Shown here piece after piece: positions 23,627 to 35,800 of a DNA stretch of 64,000 nt. The position numbers and the translations under genes are program-made. The DNA lies in the NCBI GenBank assembly GCA_032622095.1, contig CP136064.1:246733827-246797826 (forward strand), in the 5' to 3' direction. Under the pieces are notes generated by a model. It ran no database searches. It worked only from the letters and a program-made list of their open reading frames with translations, and had not been told where the DNA came from. The stretch is from Siphonodentalium dalli. Its lineage: Eukaryota > Mollusca > Scaphopoda > Gadilida > Siphonodentaliidae. Every line of letters starts with the position of its first letter. The first letter of the stretch is position 1.

Positions 23627-24109
23627 TCCTTTCATGTGTAGAGCTTCCTGAATTTTTGCGAAAACCCTGTGCCAATGCATTCTCTTATATATGCGAGGCG
23701 ACCTATATAAGAGAATGCATTGGCCTATAAAGTTTTATATTATTTTTTATAACAATTTATAAAATTTAAGAAATAATGATAAAAAATGAAAAATTTTGTT
23801 AAAGATTGTAAGAAAAAATTATAAAAACTGATAAAGAATGTAAGAAAAAATTATAAAAACTGATAAAATTGTAAAAGAATGTAAGAAAAAATGATAAAAT
23901 TGATTAAGAATGTAAGAAAAATGATAAAAAATTGTTAAAGAATTTAAGAAAAATATAAAAATTGTTAAAGAATGAAGAAATTGATAAAAAATGAGAAACA
24001 ATTGTTAGGCCAATGCATTCTCTTGAATACTGTATGTGGGGCAATTATGGTCGACTCGACTCGACAGGCTCTTTAATGTTGCGCCAGCGCAGCTCCCGTC
24101 ATCAAATGG
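23627..24109. mobile_element. Family B3 TTAA-type element with an expanded A/T spacer
   Basis: TTAA at 23623-23626 and 24110-24113. It contains GAGCTTCCTGAATTTTTGCG, a CCAATGCATTCTCTTATATA hairpin, and then about 270 bp of degenerate repeats of TAAGAAAAAATGATAAAA and TTGTTAAAGAATG. The right side holds CGCCAGCGCAGCTCCCGTCA. Confidence 0.75.
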
Positions 24110-24323
24110 TTAATTAGCATCAGCTATAGGCTTTTTGTATTGTGCAAAATTGAAACAGATTGCTGCATGTATTGTGTTAGTGTCGCACAGTGAAATTCTG
24201 CAGACAGCAAAAATTCATTGTTGGATGCTAATGACTACTGAGATAAGAAGGATCAGAAATTTTAAACCAGATCCAACCAAAGTCTGCCATGATAAGGGAC
24301 CAAGTTACAATTGGAGGGACATA

Positions 24324-24546
24324 CAGTAATGCCCTAAGTAATCGACTCCTTAACAACAGCAGAATTATGGGTAACTTTTCAGGATTTAGTCGGAAATATG
24401 GCTTGTTGCCATTCATTGGAAAGCTCTCGACGAGAGCTTTCCGATGAATGGCAACAAGCCGTATTTCCGACTAAATCCTGAAATATTACCCATAATTCTG
24501 CTGTGGTTAAGCCTTAAGGAGTCGATTATTTAGAGCATTATTACTG
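24324..24546. mobile_element. Family A palindromic element, copy 7
   Basis: TA-flanked. The arms are near perfect except for a GCCTTAA insertion in the right arm and an extra TTA near its end. Confidence 0.85.
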
Positions 24547-25129
24547 TAATCTAAAGAGTATAAGAAGCTCTAATATATAAAGGATCTACGAGTCCCCAGT
24601 TTATAGTGGTATTTACAAAATGAGTCCAGTTAATTAGGTCTGGACCGAGACTTTTTCAAATTCTGCTAAAACTGAGGACGAGTTGTAGATTCTATTATTA
24701 CATGATCCAAAACCTAGATAAAACATACATAAATCAACAAATGGGATGTGAAACTAACATCGGCTTCAAAAAGACCTGCGATGATATTTCGCGTAACTAT
24801 GTTGTTTGCCCGAGTAAAGAAATAGTCCCAGATAAATAAAGACTCTTTGACGTATTTAATGGCGTAAATTTAATGAAATAACTTTTCAAACTCTTCATTC
24901 TTTAGAGATTGTTGGAAAAATATTGGAAGCCATAGTATTTTGAGACGTAGCGTACGGAATTTAAACAGATGACAGACCAGAAGTCAAGGTCAACTGGCAC
25001 TATTTCATATTTTTCAACAAACGTATAATATCACAATTTATAGAACGTGTTTATTTAATGAAAAAAGGTTAGGATCATGCAATAAAGCATTATACATATC
25101 AAATCTATCCCTGACTCAGATCACATCGT
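24547..25129. other. Non-coding stretch
   Basis: No exon or repeat was recognised. Confidence 0.35.
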
Positions 25130-25705
25130 CTCAAGCTCGAAATAAGGAGATATAAGAGTTTATCCACCGCTCACTATCTCTATTGCCTACATAAAGCCTG
25201 CCTGATAAAAGTTAAGTTTATTACGTCAATGCAGCTTTATTTATAGTTCAACGTAGCTTTATTATGCTAGTACTACTTTCATGACGTAATTGTATATGTA
25301 AATTGCGCAGGTAAACTAGGGACGTCAAATGACCTAAATGACGTCATTGTGATTTTGGGATGTTTTTATCTTCCATAATTCACCACGATTGATACAAAAT
25401 TTGTGTTTTGCTCTAAACATCTATAAACCATTAGAACAAGGCCAGCTCAGAATAACTATAATAAAAACCAACGAACTATTTCACTCTAAGCTGCACTCCA
25501 TTTTTCCCACATAATGAATGCTAATATTAAAGTTTGCTTGACCTAATAAATGTTAGGGCATCATCGAAATAACGAATGTAAAACTAAGGAAAATGACAGA
25601 TTTACTTCACAAAAGGCAAGTTTTCTGCGATGGATAAATCAAATATATAGAGCCTCGCCCAATAGATGCTCAAATCCCCTTCACAGACATAAACAGTTTA
25701 AGCGA
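25130..25705 (+). repeat. Family L repeat, copy 1
   Basis: It matches the complement of 62965-63465. Landmarks are CTATTGCCTACATAAAGCCT, TTATTACGTCAATGCAGCTT, TTTGCTTGACCTAATAAATG, AGATGCTCAAATCCCC and AAACAGTTTAAGCG. Confidence 0.75.
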
Positions 25706-25753
25706 TTACACTAGCTACATATTCTATATGTATTTCCACTCTTACACTACAAC

Positions 25754-25819
25754 CAAGTCTGCATATAGTGTGTCTGACATTTACAGAATGAGGTCCCCTG
25801 CACAGTGGGCTAGCATCAC
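25754..25819. mobile_element. Family C element, copy 3, left part (split)
   Basis: From CAAGTCTGCATATAGTGTGTC through AGAATGAGGTCCCCT to AGCATCAC. It is interrupted here by a 3-kb hAT and resumes at 28834. Confidence 0.8.
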
Positions 25820-28800
25820 CATGGTTCGTGCTGCCGCTTGCTAAATTTGCCAATGGCAAAAAATATTTCCATTTGGCAAAAATTTTGGCAAGTGAGTTTT
25901 TATGTGTACCCATACCATGTATGGTACACATAATGCCGACGTCCGGATCAACCATCCGTCGTTCGTCCGTCCGTCCGCCCGTCTGTCTGTCCGTCTGTCC
26001 GTCTGTCCGTAGACACTTGCTTTCCGATTCAATTACTTGAATATTTTTTATCGGATCGTGTTAAAATTTTATGTGCATGTTTATGATAACACACTCCTCA
26101 CCTGTATTGTTTTTGGTATCGATCAGTTGATTGGTTTAGAAATTATTAACACTTTGCATCCGCACATAGGCATGAGCCATCCGATGCTGTGCTGTAACCA
26201 AAGTACTTTTTGTCCGATTGTTTTGATATTTGATATGTAGGTTTATAATGACACACCCCTCACCTGTATAGTTTTTGGTATCGATCGGTTGATCGGTTTG
26301 GAAAAAATTAACCCTGCACACAAATGCTATCTGATGCATCTAAGTCAAACAATTTTCTTCTGATATGCCTCATATTTCTTACCTAGGTTTTTCTTAGCAC
26401 GTTCTTTATCTGTATGGTTTTTGGTATCGTTTAGTTAACCCTTTCTGCTCTTGTTTTTAAATAGACTTAATCCAAGCTGTGTTAACTTAAATATTTTTCT
26501 TCTGATCAGCACCAAATTTGATACATATGGTCCTCACCCCAAAATACAGATCAGGTTCAAATTTGAGTTTGATCTGGTAAATTTTAACAGAGTTATGGCC
26601 ATTTAAAATTCAAGTAGCTTATAATCTAATTAATGCCTGCAGGCAGTCAGCTTAGCAGAGGAGATCTTATTACACAGCCAGTGTCTTATTGGAAATGAGT
26701 TTCTCTTTAGCTTCACATTAGATAAATACCATGGCTCACAGAGTGTTTAGGGGTTCTCCTTAGCCAATGCTAGTTGGAGACAGACAAATAACACTAAGTG
26801 AATAATTGAGCTCATCTCTGGAGAAGCTTGTCACAGCATCTGGGCTGTGTGCAGTGTTTGTTTATTTAAGTCTCACATTCCTATAATCTGATCTCAAGCC
26901 TCACTCTACTGCATAAATAAAATGAATATGACAGTGATGGCCAGAGGTCATTAACTTCCACATAGTCTGCTGTCTATATAGTCTTCATGACATTAGGGAC
27001 TGGCTTGTTGTGTGGGTTTTTGCTAAATCCAATGACATGCTTTTTATAGACTTTTTTGTGTTTATCAGTTCATTAGTTTGGATAAGATTAACCCTATTCT
27101 ATCCGATTTCATAACTCAAATATTTCCATTTATTTTATTTATAGTTCTTGGCATAGTTTATGATAACACACCCCTAACCTGCATATTGAGAGTCATATGG
27201 TTGATTTGCTTAAAAATATTAACATCTCCACCAATCCTGTTGACACAATGTGATACTAGTAACTAGATATACTTTACATGATCACTATATATAATTGCAT
27301 CCATGTTGATGCATTCTTCACTTGTTTAGATTTTGGGATCGATTGGTTTGATAAAATTAACCATAAATTATATTTCCGCTGTTACATAAATTACATCTTT
27401 CCCATGTTCAGCTTAGAAGAAAATTAACCCTACCCATTCCAATCCATGGTCATACAGTATGCTATCCAATGTAATGAATCTTATTTTCAATCTGACCAAT
27501 CTCATACTAGTACATATACCTCTAGCTATCTAAAAATTCAGCATTAAAATATTTTATATCCAATCATTATCAATAATTTTATATCCAAGTCTATACATCC
27601 CTCACTTGTACAGTGGTTCATGTATTGATTTTTTAAATGGGAAATATTAACCCTTTTCTCCCATCTAAATGATCCCATGAATTTTTAATATGCAACTAAC
27701 AAAAAACATAATAAAAACAGCTATGGTGCATCTTTCTGACTATGGATTTAGCTTAATTAGCTTTATCACTCTATAAGACATATCTGGTTGAAATTGATTG
27801 CCATATCCATGTTCCTATTGTGCATATGTGAGCAAGGTGCCCAGTAAGTCTGATTCCACTTGTGACCTCAATAGTAAGGTGTGAATTGTTGATTTTTTTG
27901 CACTCATGAAAAGGTTGGTGTAAGAATCTATTAAAATAGCTAATCAGTATCGCCAAGGTATGGGTTAAACATCTGCCGATCGTGATCGGCCTCTCGTTAA
28001 TTATGGGATGTGAACTATCTAGTCATAAAACAGCATCGAACATGTGTTTGTCGTTACATGTGCCGAATTTCAGACAATACAATGGGAAACGAAAACAAGA
28101 AATCTATCAATTTACATGCAGCGCAGTCAGCAGTGTTATGTCGACAGTTATATGTAATCTTCTTTAGTTTTCACAAAATGTTAATCCCATCTTTATGTCA
28201 TAATCAAACTTTCATCAAACAGCTAATCGACTGTGGTTAAAATTTGAGTCGGAAAAAAGCGATGTTCTGTAAATTTTTCATTGAGGCTGTTGTAAGTACT
28301 TGATCTCAACATGATTACAATGTAGATACCGCAAAAATGTAATTATTAATTTGTTTTGACAGTTAATCCTCCATTTGTCCATTTGAATTATGGAGGCATG
28401 TAGTCATTGTAACAATGTATATTAATGGCGACATTATAAAGCACATATTTATGAGTCAATGTTATATTGTATCAGTGAGTATAAGACAATAGGTTAATCA
28501 GCCGAATGTGAATGAAGACGGATTAATTTATGGCTCGTTGATTTCAGCAGTAATACAAGGCGAAATAATATGTATGCTTGATGACTGTGTAGCAACATTA
28601 AACGTAGTTTCCATGCAGGTGACGCTTAGATATTTATTGCTACTTCGATATTTATTAATAATACTAACTTGCTTTTCTAGTATCTCATTTTACCTGTGTA
28701 TGTGGTCAGTGTTTAGCAAAGATAAAAACACGATAATTTCCCCATTTAGACGCGCAATTAAAAATTTGGCAAATATTTTTTTAATTTGGCCAAAAAATTG

Positions 28801-28833
28801 GCAAGAGAAAATTTTCGTCCAGCGCCAACCCTG
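25820..28833. mobile_element. Non-autonomous hAT element (third), 8-bp TSD AGCATCAC
   Basis: It is flanked by AGCATCAC at 25812-25819 and 28834-28841. Termini are CATGGTTCGTGCTGCC and the diverged complement CAGCGCCAACCCTG. TTTGCCAA/TTTGGCAA motifs cluster at both ends (25846-25895 and 28766-28803). An E-type element (25900-28000) sits inside. Positions 28001-28760 are hAT interior, with similarity to the inner hAT of the 16-18 kb nest. No transposase frame was seen. Confidence 0.85.
25900..28000 (+). mobile_element. E-i modular element, copy 1
   Basis: It opens with a hairpin, TGTGTACCCATACCATGTAT then GGTACACA, followed about 40 bp later by a (TCCG/TCTG)n run at 25963-26010. It continues through diverged monomers containing CAAATTTGATA and AGAGTTATGGCC. 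It ends with the hairpin CCGATCGTGATCGG followed by CCTCTCGTT. The same two ends occur in the copies at 38288 and 53212. The ends resemble Helitron-type organisation, but the class is not proven. QTDRRTDRR-like frames across the (TCCG)n run are not genes. Confidence 0.75.
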
Positions 28834-29184
28834 AGCATCACCAAATTCACCCTCTGGGAACCTCATTCTGCTTAGTCCTCATCTTCTGGGAAGTATATAA
28901 AGTCTCAAATTAACATTGTTTTTAATTAACTTTTCCCTTCTGTTCAATTTCTTTTTCTCCTAATTTTCAGAAGATAAAATGCATAATCGAGGTGACTAAT
29001 GGGTTAACATCACCAACTTCAACTGGGGAACTTCAATTGGATCCCAGGTCTCCCATAGCAGTTTAGGCCTTAGCTGAATGAGGTTCCCAGGAGGTGAATT
29101 TGGTGATGCTAGCCCACCTTGCAGGATAGCCTCACTAAATTCACCCTCAGCAAATGTCAGACACATTATACCCAGGCTTGACTG
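28834..29184. mobile_element. Family C element, copy 3, right part
   Basis: It resumes with AGCATCACCAAATTCACCCT and runs through AATTAACATTGTTTTTAATT to a right end GTCAGACACATTATACCC with CAGGCTTG. Together with 25754-25819 it reconstitutes a long-form copy similar to 10850-11267. Confidence 0.8.
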
Positions 29185-29701
29185 ACAACCTGTAGGAATG
29201 AACAAGAAGGACTTTCCTAGCCGCCCCATATTAGATACCTTTTGCAAAATTACTATTACGATTTCGGATAGGATAGGTTGCCATAGTATACACCATCACA
29301 ATTTACCTGGTTAATTGGTGAGACAGCATATGCCCCGCTATATTCAGTTACACATATATTTGATGGAAAAAGTAATGTGTGTCTCTTTCAGATCTCATGT
29401 TCTTATCCTTGTGTTGTACAACACACGGATAATGTTATATCTTCCCCGAGCAGGACCAGTGGCACATCCTTGACACATCTGCACAAAATTAAACTGATTG
29501 GGGTATATTTCATCTCACAGAAAAACCCCATGCATAAAGATCGATTTTTGGCCATTATACACATGTATGTCTAGAGCATGGAACTATGTGGATCCCAGGC
29601 TTTTTAGCAAAGGAAATATTTCTGGCCTTTACAATTTTTTAGCCTGGGCAAATTACTGCTAATTAACAGGGCTGACCCAACCACAGCATCTCTGATGGAT
29701 A
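29185..29701. other. Non-coding stretch
   Basis: No exon or recognised repeat. Confidence 0.35.
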
Positions 29702-29923
29702 CAGTAATGCCCTAAATAATCGACTCCTTAACCACAGCAGAATTATGGGTAATTTATCAGAATTTAGTCGGAAATATGTGTAATTTTTCAGGATTTAGTA
29801 GGAAATATGGCTCTCAGTGAGAGCTTTCCAATGAATGGCAACATTCAATATTTCCGAATAAATTCTGATAAATTACCCATAATTCTGCTGTGGTTAAGGA
29901 GTCGATTATTTAGGGCATTACTG
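29702..29923. mobile_element. Family A palindromic element, copy 8
   Basis: TA-flanked. Both arms share the variant AATTTATCAGAATTTA in place of AACTTTTCAGGATTTA. The left arm has an internal partial duplication of its inner portion (29788-29815). Confidence 0.85.
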
Positions 29924-30272
29924 TACGTCTTGTATATAAATTAAGAATTGTCATAGTGTGAAAATGCATTGACCAATTAAATTTTCCTCCTTTGCCATGC
30001 AGTGACTTTGGTCGGAGTGGCAAGCCAAGCCTGTCTTCATATGCACGTGTGTGGTAGTTTTATAACATTCATATGCGTCAGGCTGCATACCCATGGCTGA
30101 CCCAAATTGTTTAGGTCAACATTATTTATTGCATTCTTTAAATGTTGTGAGTGTCATTGCTAGTGTTGAAAAATTTCATTTGATGACCATTTCAGACCAC
30201 AATTTTGACTAAAAGTAGAAAAAAATATGCTGCTAGCTGTTGGTCTCAAACAATTAGAATAATTTCTACCTA
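29924..30272. other. Non-coding stretch
   Basis: Nothing recognised. Confidence 0.35.
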
Positions 30273-30393
30273 CAGTAATGCCCTAAGTAATCGACTCCTT
30301 AAACACAGAAGAATTATGGGTAACTTTTCAGGATTTAGTCGGAAATATGGCTTGTTGCCATTCATCGGAAAGCTCTCCCCGAGGGCATTACTG
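30273..30393. mobile_element. Family A element, copy 9 (internally deleted)
   Basis: Left arm intact to the centre (GAAAGCTCTCCCCGAG), then only GGGCATTACTG of the right arm. TA flanks are present. Confidence 0.8.
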
Positions 30394-30421
30394 TATATGT
30401 CGTGTAAAATTTACAAGTAAT

Positions 30422-31505
30422 CAGGCCTGATAATATGGTGCCTGTCATTTGCAGAATGAGGTCCCCAGAGGGTCTTAGTGATGCCATCCAGCATAGAGGG
30501 CTAGCATAACTAAATTCACCTTCTGGGGACCTCTGCTTAGGCCTCATCTTTTCTGGAAAGTTTCTTTATTTTCAAATTTCTATAGAAACTTCTTCACATC
30601 TAATATATATTTTGGGACTTCTGTTTGTTTGTCTGTTTGTCTGATAGCTATGGCTGGGAAAACTGCCGGACGAATTGAGCCCAAACTTCCTATCTAAGGG
30701 TAAAATCCCAGATGGAGTGTCTTCGCACCACTTCTGAGAACGTCAGAGCACTCATTCTCCAATCCCCCGCCACCGCAATGGGAATTCATGGGTTAATCGC
30801 GTGATAGTTAAAGAGCGTTCGTATCCGCAGTGTCATTGATAAAGAGCGGGTATGTGTCCAGACATGAGCGTGTTGTGTCTGTGTACAGACATGAGCGTGT
30901 TGTGTGATTCTTAAGTCTGTGTTCGTACTTAGGGGTTCCTGGGAATGGGGGAGATTTTCATTGGGTCAGTTTTTCCGCCCGAGGTGACCTTCACCTTGAA
31001 ACGGGTACCCACAAATGATCTAATATATATTTTGGGACTTCTGTCTGTTTGTTTGTCTGTTAGCTATGGCCGGGAAAACTGCTGGATGGATTTTGACGAA
31101 ATTTGATACCTATGGGTGATTTTTTCCGGGGAGTGTTTTGGACGGGTCAAATAGTGACTCCGACCTGACCTTGACCTTCAAAATGGTCAATTCAAGGTCA
31201 AAGCTCGGACGAAGTCGGGTCACCTGCTAGTAGATTATATTTCTACTCTAGTTTAGTTTCTCTATATCCCCAAATAGGCAGACAACACATTGCATAATTG
31301 AGGTTCCCAATGGGTGTACATCACAATATACACCATTTGGGAACTTAAATCTGAGTCTATGTCTCTTATAGCAGATAAAGCCATGCAGAATGAAATCCAT
31401 AGAGGGTGAATTTGATGATGCGAGCCTGCTGTGTGGGATAGCGTCACTAAATTCACCCTCTGGCGACCTCATTCTGCAAATGACAGGCACACTAAATTCA
31501 GGCAC
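30422..31505. mobile_element. Family C element, copy 4 (long form), split by a Helitron
   Basis: The left end is around AGGCCTGATAATATGGTGCC and the right end is GTGTGCCTGTCAT-complement at about 31480-31505. It carries the usual GCAGAATGAGGTCCCC hairpins, plus CTTTATCCCC/ATATCCCCAAATAGGCAG and CATTTGGGAACTT blocks shared with 49015-49350 and 61547-61955. The Helitron lies at 30599-31230. Confidence 0.8.
30599..31230 (+). mobile_element. Helitron with two 5' ends
   Basis: It begins TCTAATATATATTTTGGGAC after A30598 and ends GGGTCACCTGCTAG before T31231, the canonical 5'-TC...CTRR-3' in an A/T site. The uninterrupted sequence CTTCTTCACATAGATTATAT, found as its complement at about 51318-51340, is exactly the two flanks joined. 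A second copy of the 5' end, also TC-first after A, begins at 31019, so two Helitron 5' ends share one 3' end. No Rep/helicase is encoded. Confidence 0.85.
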
Positions 31506-32109
31506 ATTAAATTAGGGTTGCAACTAACATTGTGAATATTTTGAGAAGGATCACCACCATGTCTGCAAGCACCTAATTGTATCCAATGGAATTCATTCAG
31601 TTGGTCTCTATAAATGGTGGGAGCAAATCACTTGTGAAAATGAAAAGTATATAATCATGTGAGTGTGTGGGTGGGTTGGTGGGTTATCTGCACTAAAATA
31701 TGCGAAATATAATTAAAATGTCACATATATCTGATTGTTTTCAACTCCTATATCCTGAAACAAGTGGAAAAGCAACCTATCCATCAGTAAAAGCAGAAAG
31801 TCAATTTAAGTTTCCCATCCTCTAACAGAACAGCCTGGGCTCTGTATGGTTTCTGTGATGTCATCTCAAGGTTTAACTAACAACTGCAAAGATTCATGTT
31901 CTTTAGTGTGGTTTCACCTGCTGATTATAATGTGGGGGCAACAATTGAAAATTGAAGTACAACATAACTTTTCAAGATTTTTATATAATTCAAATTTGAA
32001 AAATAAACTGCCATTTGCAGCCCATTTGTAGGATTTCTGCTATTTGGACCTGATCAGTCGCAAATTCTTAAAATATTAATATTGTTAAGTGTCATGGCTC
32101 ATTTGTATA
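31506..32109. other. Non-coding stretch
   Basis: Nothing recognised. Confidence 0.35.
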
Positions 32110-32111
32110 CC

Positions 32112-33572
32112 TTACTGGTATTTAAATTCGCTCAGTACTATTTTTTGCTGAGTTTTGAATTCGTGCACTTTGAATTCGCGCACCCTGGTATTTTGGTATT
32201 TAATAAATATTTATGGACATCCTGGAATTGTACTTGACTTGACTTGTTGTCTTCAGAAAGAATCAACTCTTGGTTGCGTGTTTTAAATTCATAACTAATT
32301 CAGACTATTTTACCACAGTGACACCCCTTGCAGGGTTGTGAATACGGCGACGTGATTTCATGCACCCGAATATGTGTATTTCTTAGAAGCATTTCCACCC
32401 GAAAGATCTAACAATGATTGAACGCTTTACATGTAGCCTACATATGGATAATGTCGCTGAGATTCGTTTCCCCGCATGTAAATATAAGTGTCTATATTAT
32501 ATCTAAAATAGCCCTCTTATTATGCCCCCGACTTGAAGTCGGCGGGTATATAGTCGATGTCTCCGTCCGTACGTACGTACGTACGTCCGTCCGTCCGTAC
32601 AAACATTTTGCATTATTGTTCAGCAACCGCTGGGCAGATTTAGCTGATATTTGGTATGGTGATAGAGCAGCATGGGGGAACAGCTACATGCATAGCGCGG
32701 GTTTCGTCCACCCATTTTTACCAGAGTTATGGCCCTTTTTTAACTTATAAAATTCAATTTATTCCGTCCGTACAAACATTTTGCATTATTATTCAGCAAC
32801 CGCTGGGCAGATTTAGCTGATATTTGGTATGGTGATAGAGCAGCATGGGGGAACAGCTACATGCATAGCGCGGGTTTCGTCCACCCATTTACACCAGAGT
32901 TATGGCCCTTTTTTTTACTTAGAAAATTCAATTTTTCTCTTGTTTTTTGGGTTTCCAGATGATAGCGTGAGCTTTGGTGGTACGATTGCAAATCCCGTAT
33001 TTTTGTGGATCAGTTATATGAAAATACATGTCAAGTGCGAATTTGGATATGATCTGATGATTTTTGCCAGAGTTATGGCCCTTATTTCAACTTAGAAAAT
33101 TTCAATTTTGTCCGTCTGTATAAACATTTTGCATTATTGTTCAGCAACCGCTGGGCAGATTTAGCTGATATTTGGTATGGTGATAGAGCAGCATGGGGGA
33201 ACAGCTACATGCATAGCACGGGTTTCGTCCACCCATTTTCACTAGAGTTATGGCCCTTTTTTCAACTTAGAAAATTTGAATTTTTGCTTGTTTTTGGGTT
33301 TCCGGATCGCTTGTTTTTGGGTTTCCGGAATTTCTAGTACGAACTTCTTTTGGAATGGTCATATAGACCTCATTGGATATCCGCAGTTTTGTCCATGCTT
33401 AATCCGAATTGCTACGGTCGGGGGCAAATGCCACGCGACAGCGTACCTCTTGTTTTCCTATTTTTAATAGTATAAACTTATGAGTTGTATTATTTTTAAG
33501 CTCAGTTTTAAATTCGTGCACAGACAGGTGTGCGAAAAATAGTACTGCGTGAATTTAATTACAAGTAAGGTA
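32112..33572. mobile_element. Family J TIR element hosting an E-ii element
   Basis: The left end TACCTTACTGGTATTTAAAT, with GTACTATTTTTTGC, matches the complement of the right end at 33525-33572 (AAATAGTACTGCGTGAATTT and AAGTAAGGTA) over about 45 bp. No transposase frame was found. An E-type element occupies 32518-33454. Confidence 0.65.
32518..33454 (+). mobile_element. E-ii modular element
   Basis: It starts with the hairpin GCCCCCGACTTGAAGTCGGC, then GTCGATGTCTCCGTCCGTAC and an (ACGT)n/(TCCG)n run at 32563-32598. Three tandem monomers follow, starting near 32596, 32765 and 33112, each with CAGCAACCGCTGGGCAGATT and AGAGTTATGGCCC. It ends near GGGGGCAAATGCC with a final CCTCTTGTT, comparable to the CCTCTCGTT end of E-i. 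Confidence 0.75.
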
Positions 33573-33799
33573 TCAACATTATTTTTTCGTACCGGTAATT
33601 TGGAAGGGAGGATCAGACCTGGAACCAGCCTATAGAAGGCTACTTGGGAGACATCTTCTCACAAAAATGTGTAAATTCTCCATATATTTGTCCGAGGGAG
33701 AACTGACCTCTCTCATATACCAGTATGCCTATGTCCAACATATTTATAAGTATATTTACATATTATAATCACCGAACAGGATTTAGTGTAACACAGATG

Positions 33800-35800
33800 G
33801 GCTATGTAAATATTATCAAGTTATTATACAATGTTGTGAACAGTATGTGTTTTTCTTGAATGAGTCCAGGTTGTGGTGAAAAGTCATATTGGACGAGACA
33901 CGCAGTGTCGAGTCCAATATGACTTTTCACCACAATCTGGACGAGTACAAGAAAAACTCATACTGTACACAACATTGTAAAATGACATTTTTATTATCCA
34001 TCTGTATGTTTATCTAAATTTTTGGAATAAAACTTTAGTGGTTATTTTTGGTATTTGTCGGCACTTAATTCTCTATAAAAGCCTGTACTTGATCATCAGA
34101 AAGCATGATTTGGAACAGTAAACACGGAAATGAAAAAAAAAACTCAATCGGAAGTGAAACTTTTGCTAAATCTGTTACGCGTGCATCACAATTTCACCGA
34201 TTCATTTCACAATAGTTAATTCGTAAACGTCACGGAGTCCCAATAAAAAAGTGATATTGCACACTTGGGAGTCCAATATGACATTCGGGAGTACAATATG
34301 ACTTTTTCCCGGACTATCACATGACGGCTCTTGCCCAATCGGAAATGGTGTTAGTTAAGGGATGGATAATAATCTATACTTACATACACAATATACTGCA
34401 TGGATCCAGAGATATTATATATTATTATCCATCACTATTTCTTATTGGGCAAAAGCCGCCACGTGATAATCCGGGAAAAAGTCAAATTGGACTCCCAAGT
34501 CACTAAAGTCATATTGCACACTTCAAGTGTGCAATATGACTTTATTATCGGGACTCTGTGGCGTCACAAATTAACTATTGCGAAATGAATCGGTGAATTG
34601 TGATGCACACGCAACACTGGTGGATTTAGCAGACGTTTCACTTCCACATTGGGTTTTTTTTTCATTTACATGTTTAATGTTCCAAATCATGCTTTCTGAT
34701 GATCAAATACCGGCTTTTATAGAGAATTAATTGCCGACAAATACCAAAAATAACCACTAAAGTTTTATTCCAAAAATTTGGATAAACATACAGATGGATA
34801 ATAAAAATGTCATTATACAATGTTGTGTACAGTATGAGTTTTTCTTGTACTCGTCCAGGTTGTTAGGTATATACATGTAGAGAAGATTCTTTAACTCACG
34901 TTGTTTTCTTAAATGATGTGAAACACTTTGCTTAGGTGTAATAAAAAATATTATTATCCATCCCTTAACTAACACCATTTCCGATTGGGCAAAAGCCGCC
35001 ACGTGATAGTCCTGGAAAAAGTCATATTGGACTCCCGAAAACTCCCGAAAGTCATATTGGACTCCCGACTGTACAATATGACTTTTCATATTGGACTCCG
35101 TGACGTCACGAATTAACTCTATTGCGAAATGAATCGGTGAAATTGTGATGCGCGCGCAACATTGATGGATTTTAGCAGACGTTTCACTTCCGCATTGAGT
35201 TTTTTCTCCCTTCCGTGTTTACTTTTCCAAATCATGCTTTCTGATGATCAATATACGGTACAGGCTTTTATAGAGAATTAAGTGCCGACAAATACCAACA
35301 ATAACCACTAAAGTTTTATTTCCAAAATTTGGATAAAGATACAGATGGATAATAAAAATGTCATTATACAATGTTGTGTACAGTATGAGTTTTTCTTGTA
35401 CTCGTCCAGGTTGTGGTGAAAAGTCATATTGGACTCGACACTGGCATGTCTCGTCCAATATGACTTTTCACCACAACCTGGACTCGTACTAGAAAAACAC
35501 ATACTGTACACAACATTGTATAATAACTTTATATTATTATCCATCCCGTAACTAACACTATTTCTTTTTCGACTTTTATAAAAGTTATCGGGACTGTGTG
35601 ACGTCATTTGGATAAATATACAGATGGATAATAAAACTGTCATTATACAATGTTGTGTACAGTATGTGTTTTCTTGTTTACTTGTCCAGGTTGTTGTGAG
35701 AAGTCAAATTGGACTCGTAGCTATACGTCTCGTCCAATATGACTTTTCACCACAACCTGGACTCGTACAAGAAAAACACACTGTACACAACATTGTATAA
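33800..35800. repeat. Family D foldback cluster
   Basis: A mosaic of direct and inverted copies. The core hairpin pairs GTCCAGGTTGTGGTGAAAAG with its complement around CATATTGGAC. It recurs at 33870-33950, 35405-35485 and 35690-35765. Larger arms (33960-34400 and its inverse 34400-34860) form a palindrome of nearly 1 kb centred near 34400, and a third partial arm lies at 34960-35350. Shared blocks are TCCATCTGTATGTTTATC, TCAGAAAGCATGATTT and ATTCATTTCGCAATAG or complements. Reading frames here are shadows of the palindromes. Confidence 0.8.

Noticed and set aside
25841-26040. Frames encoding Arg/Asp/Thr-rich repeats (QTDRRTDRR) and similar at 38264-38611 and 53093-53335
   Set aside because: They are translations of the (TCCG)n microsatellite inside E elements, a familiar artefact in mollusc annotations.
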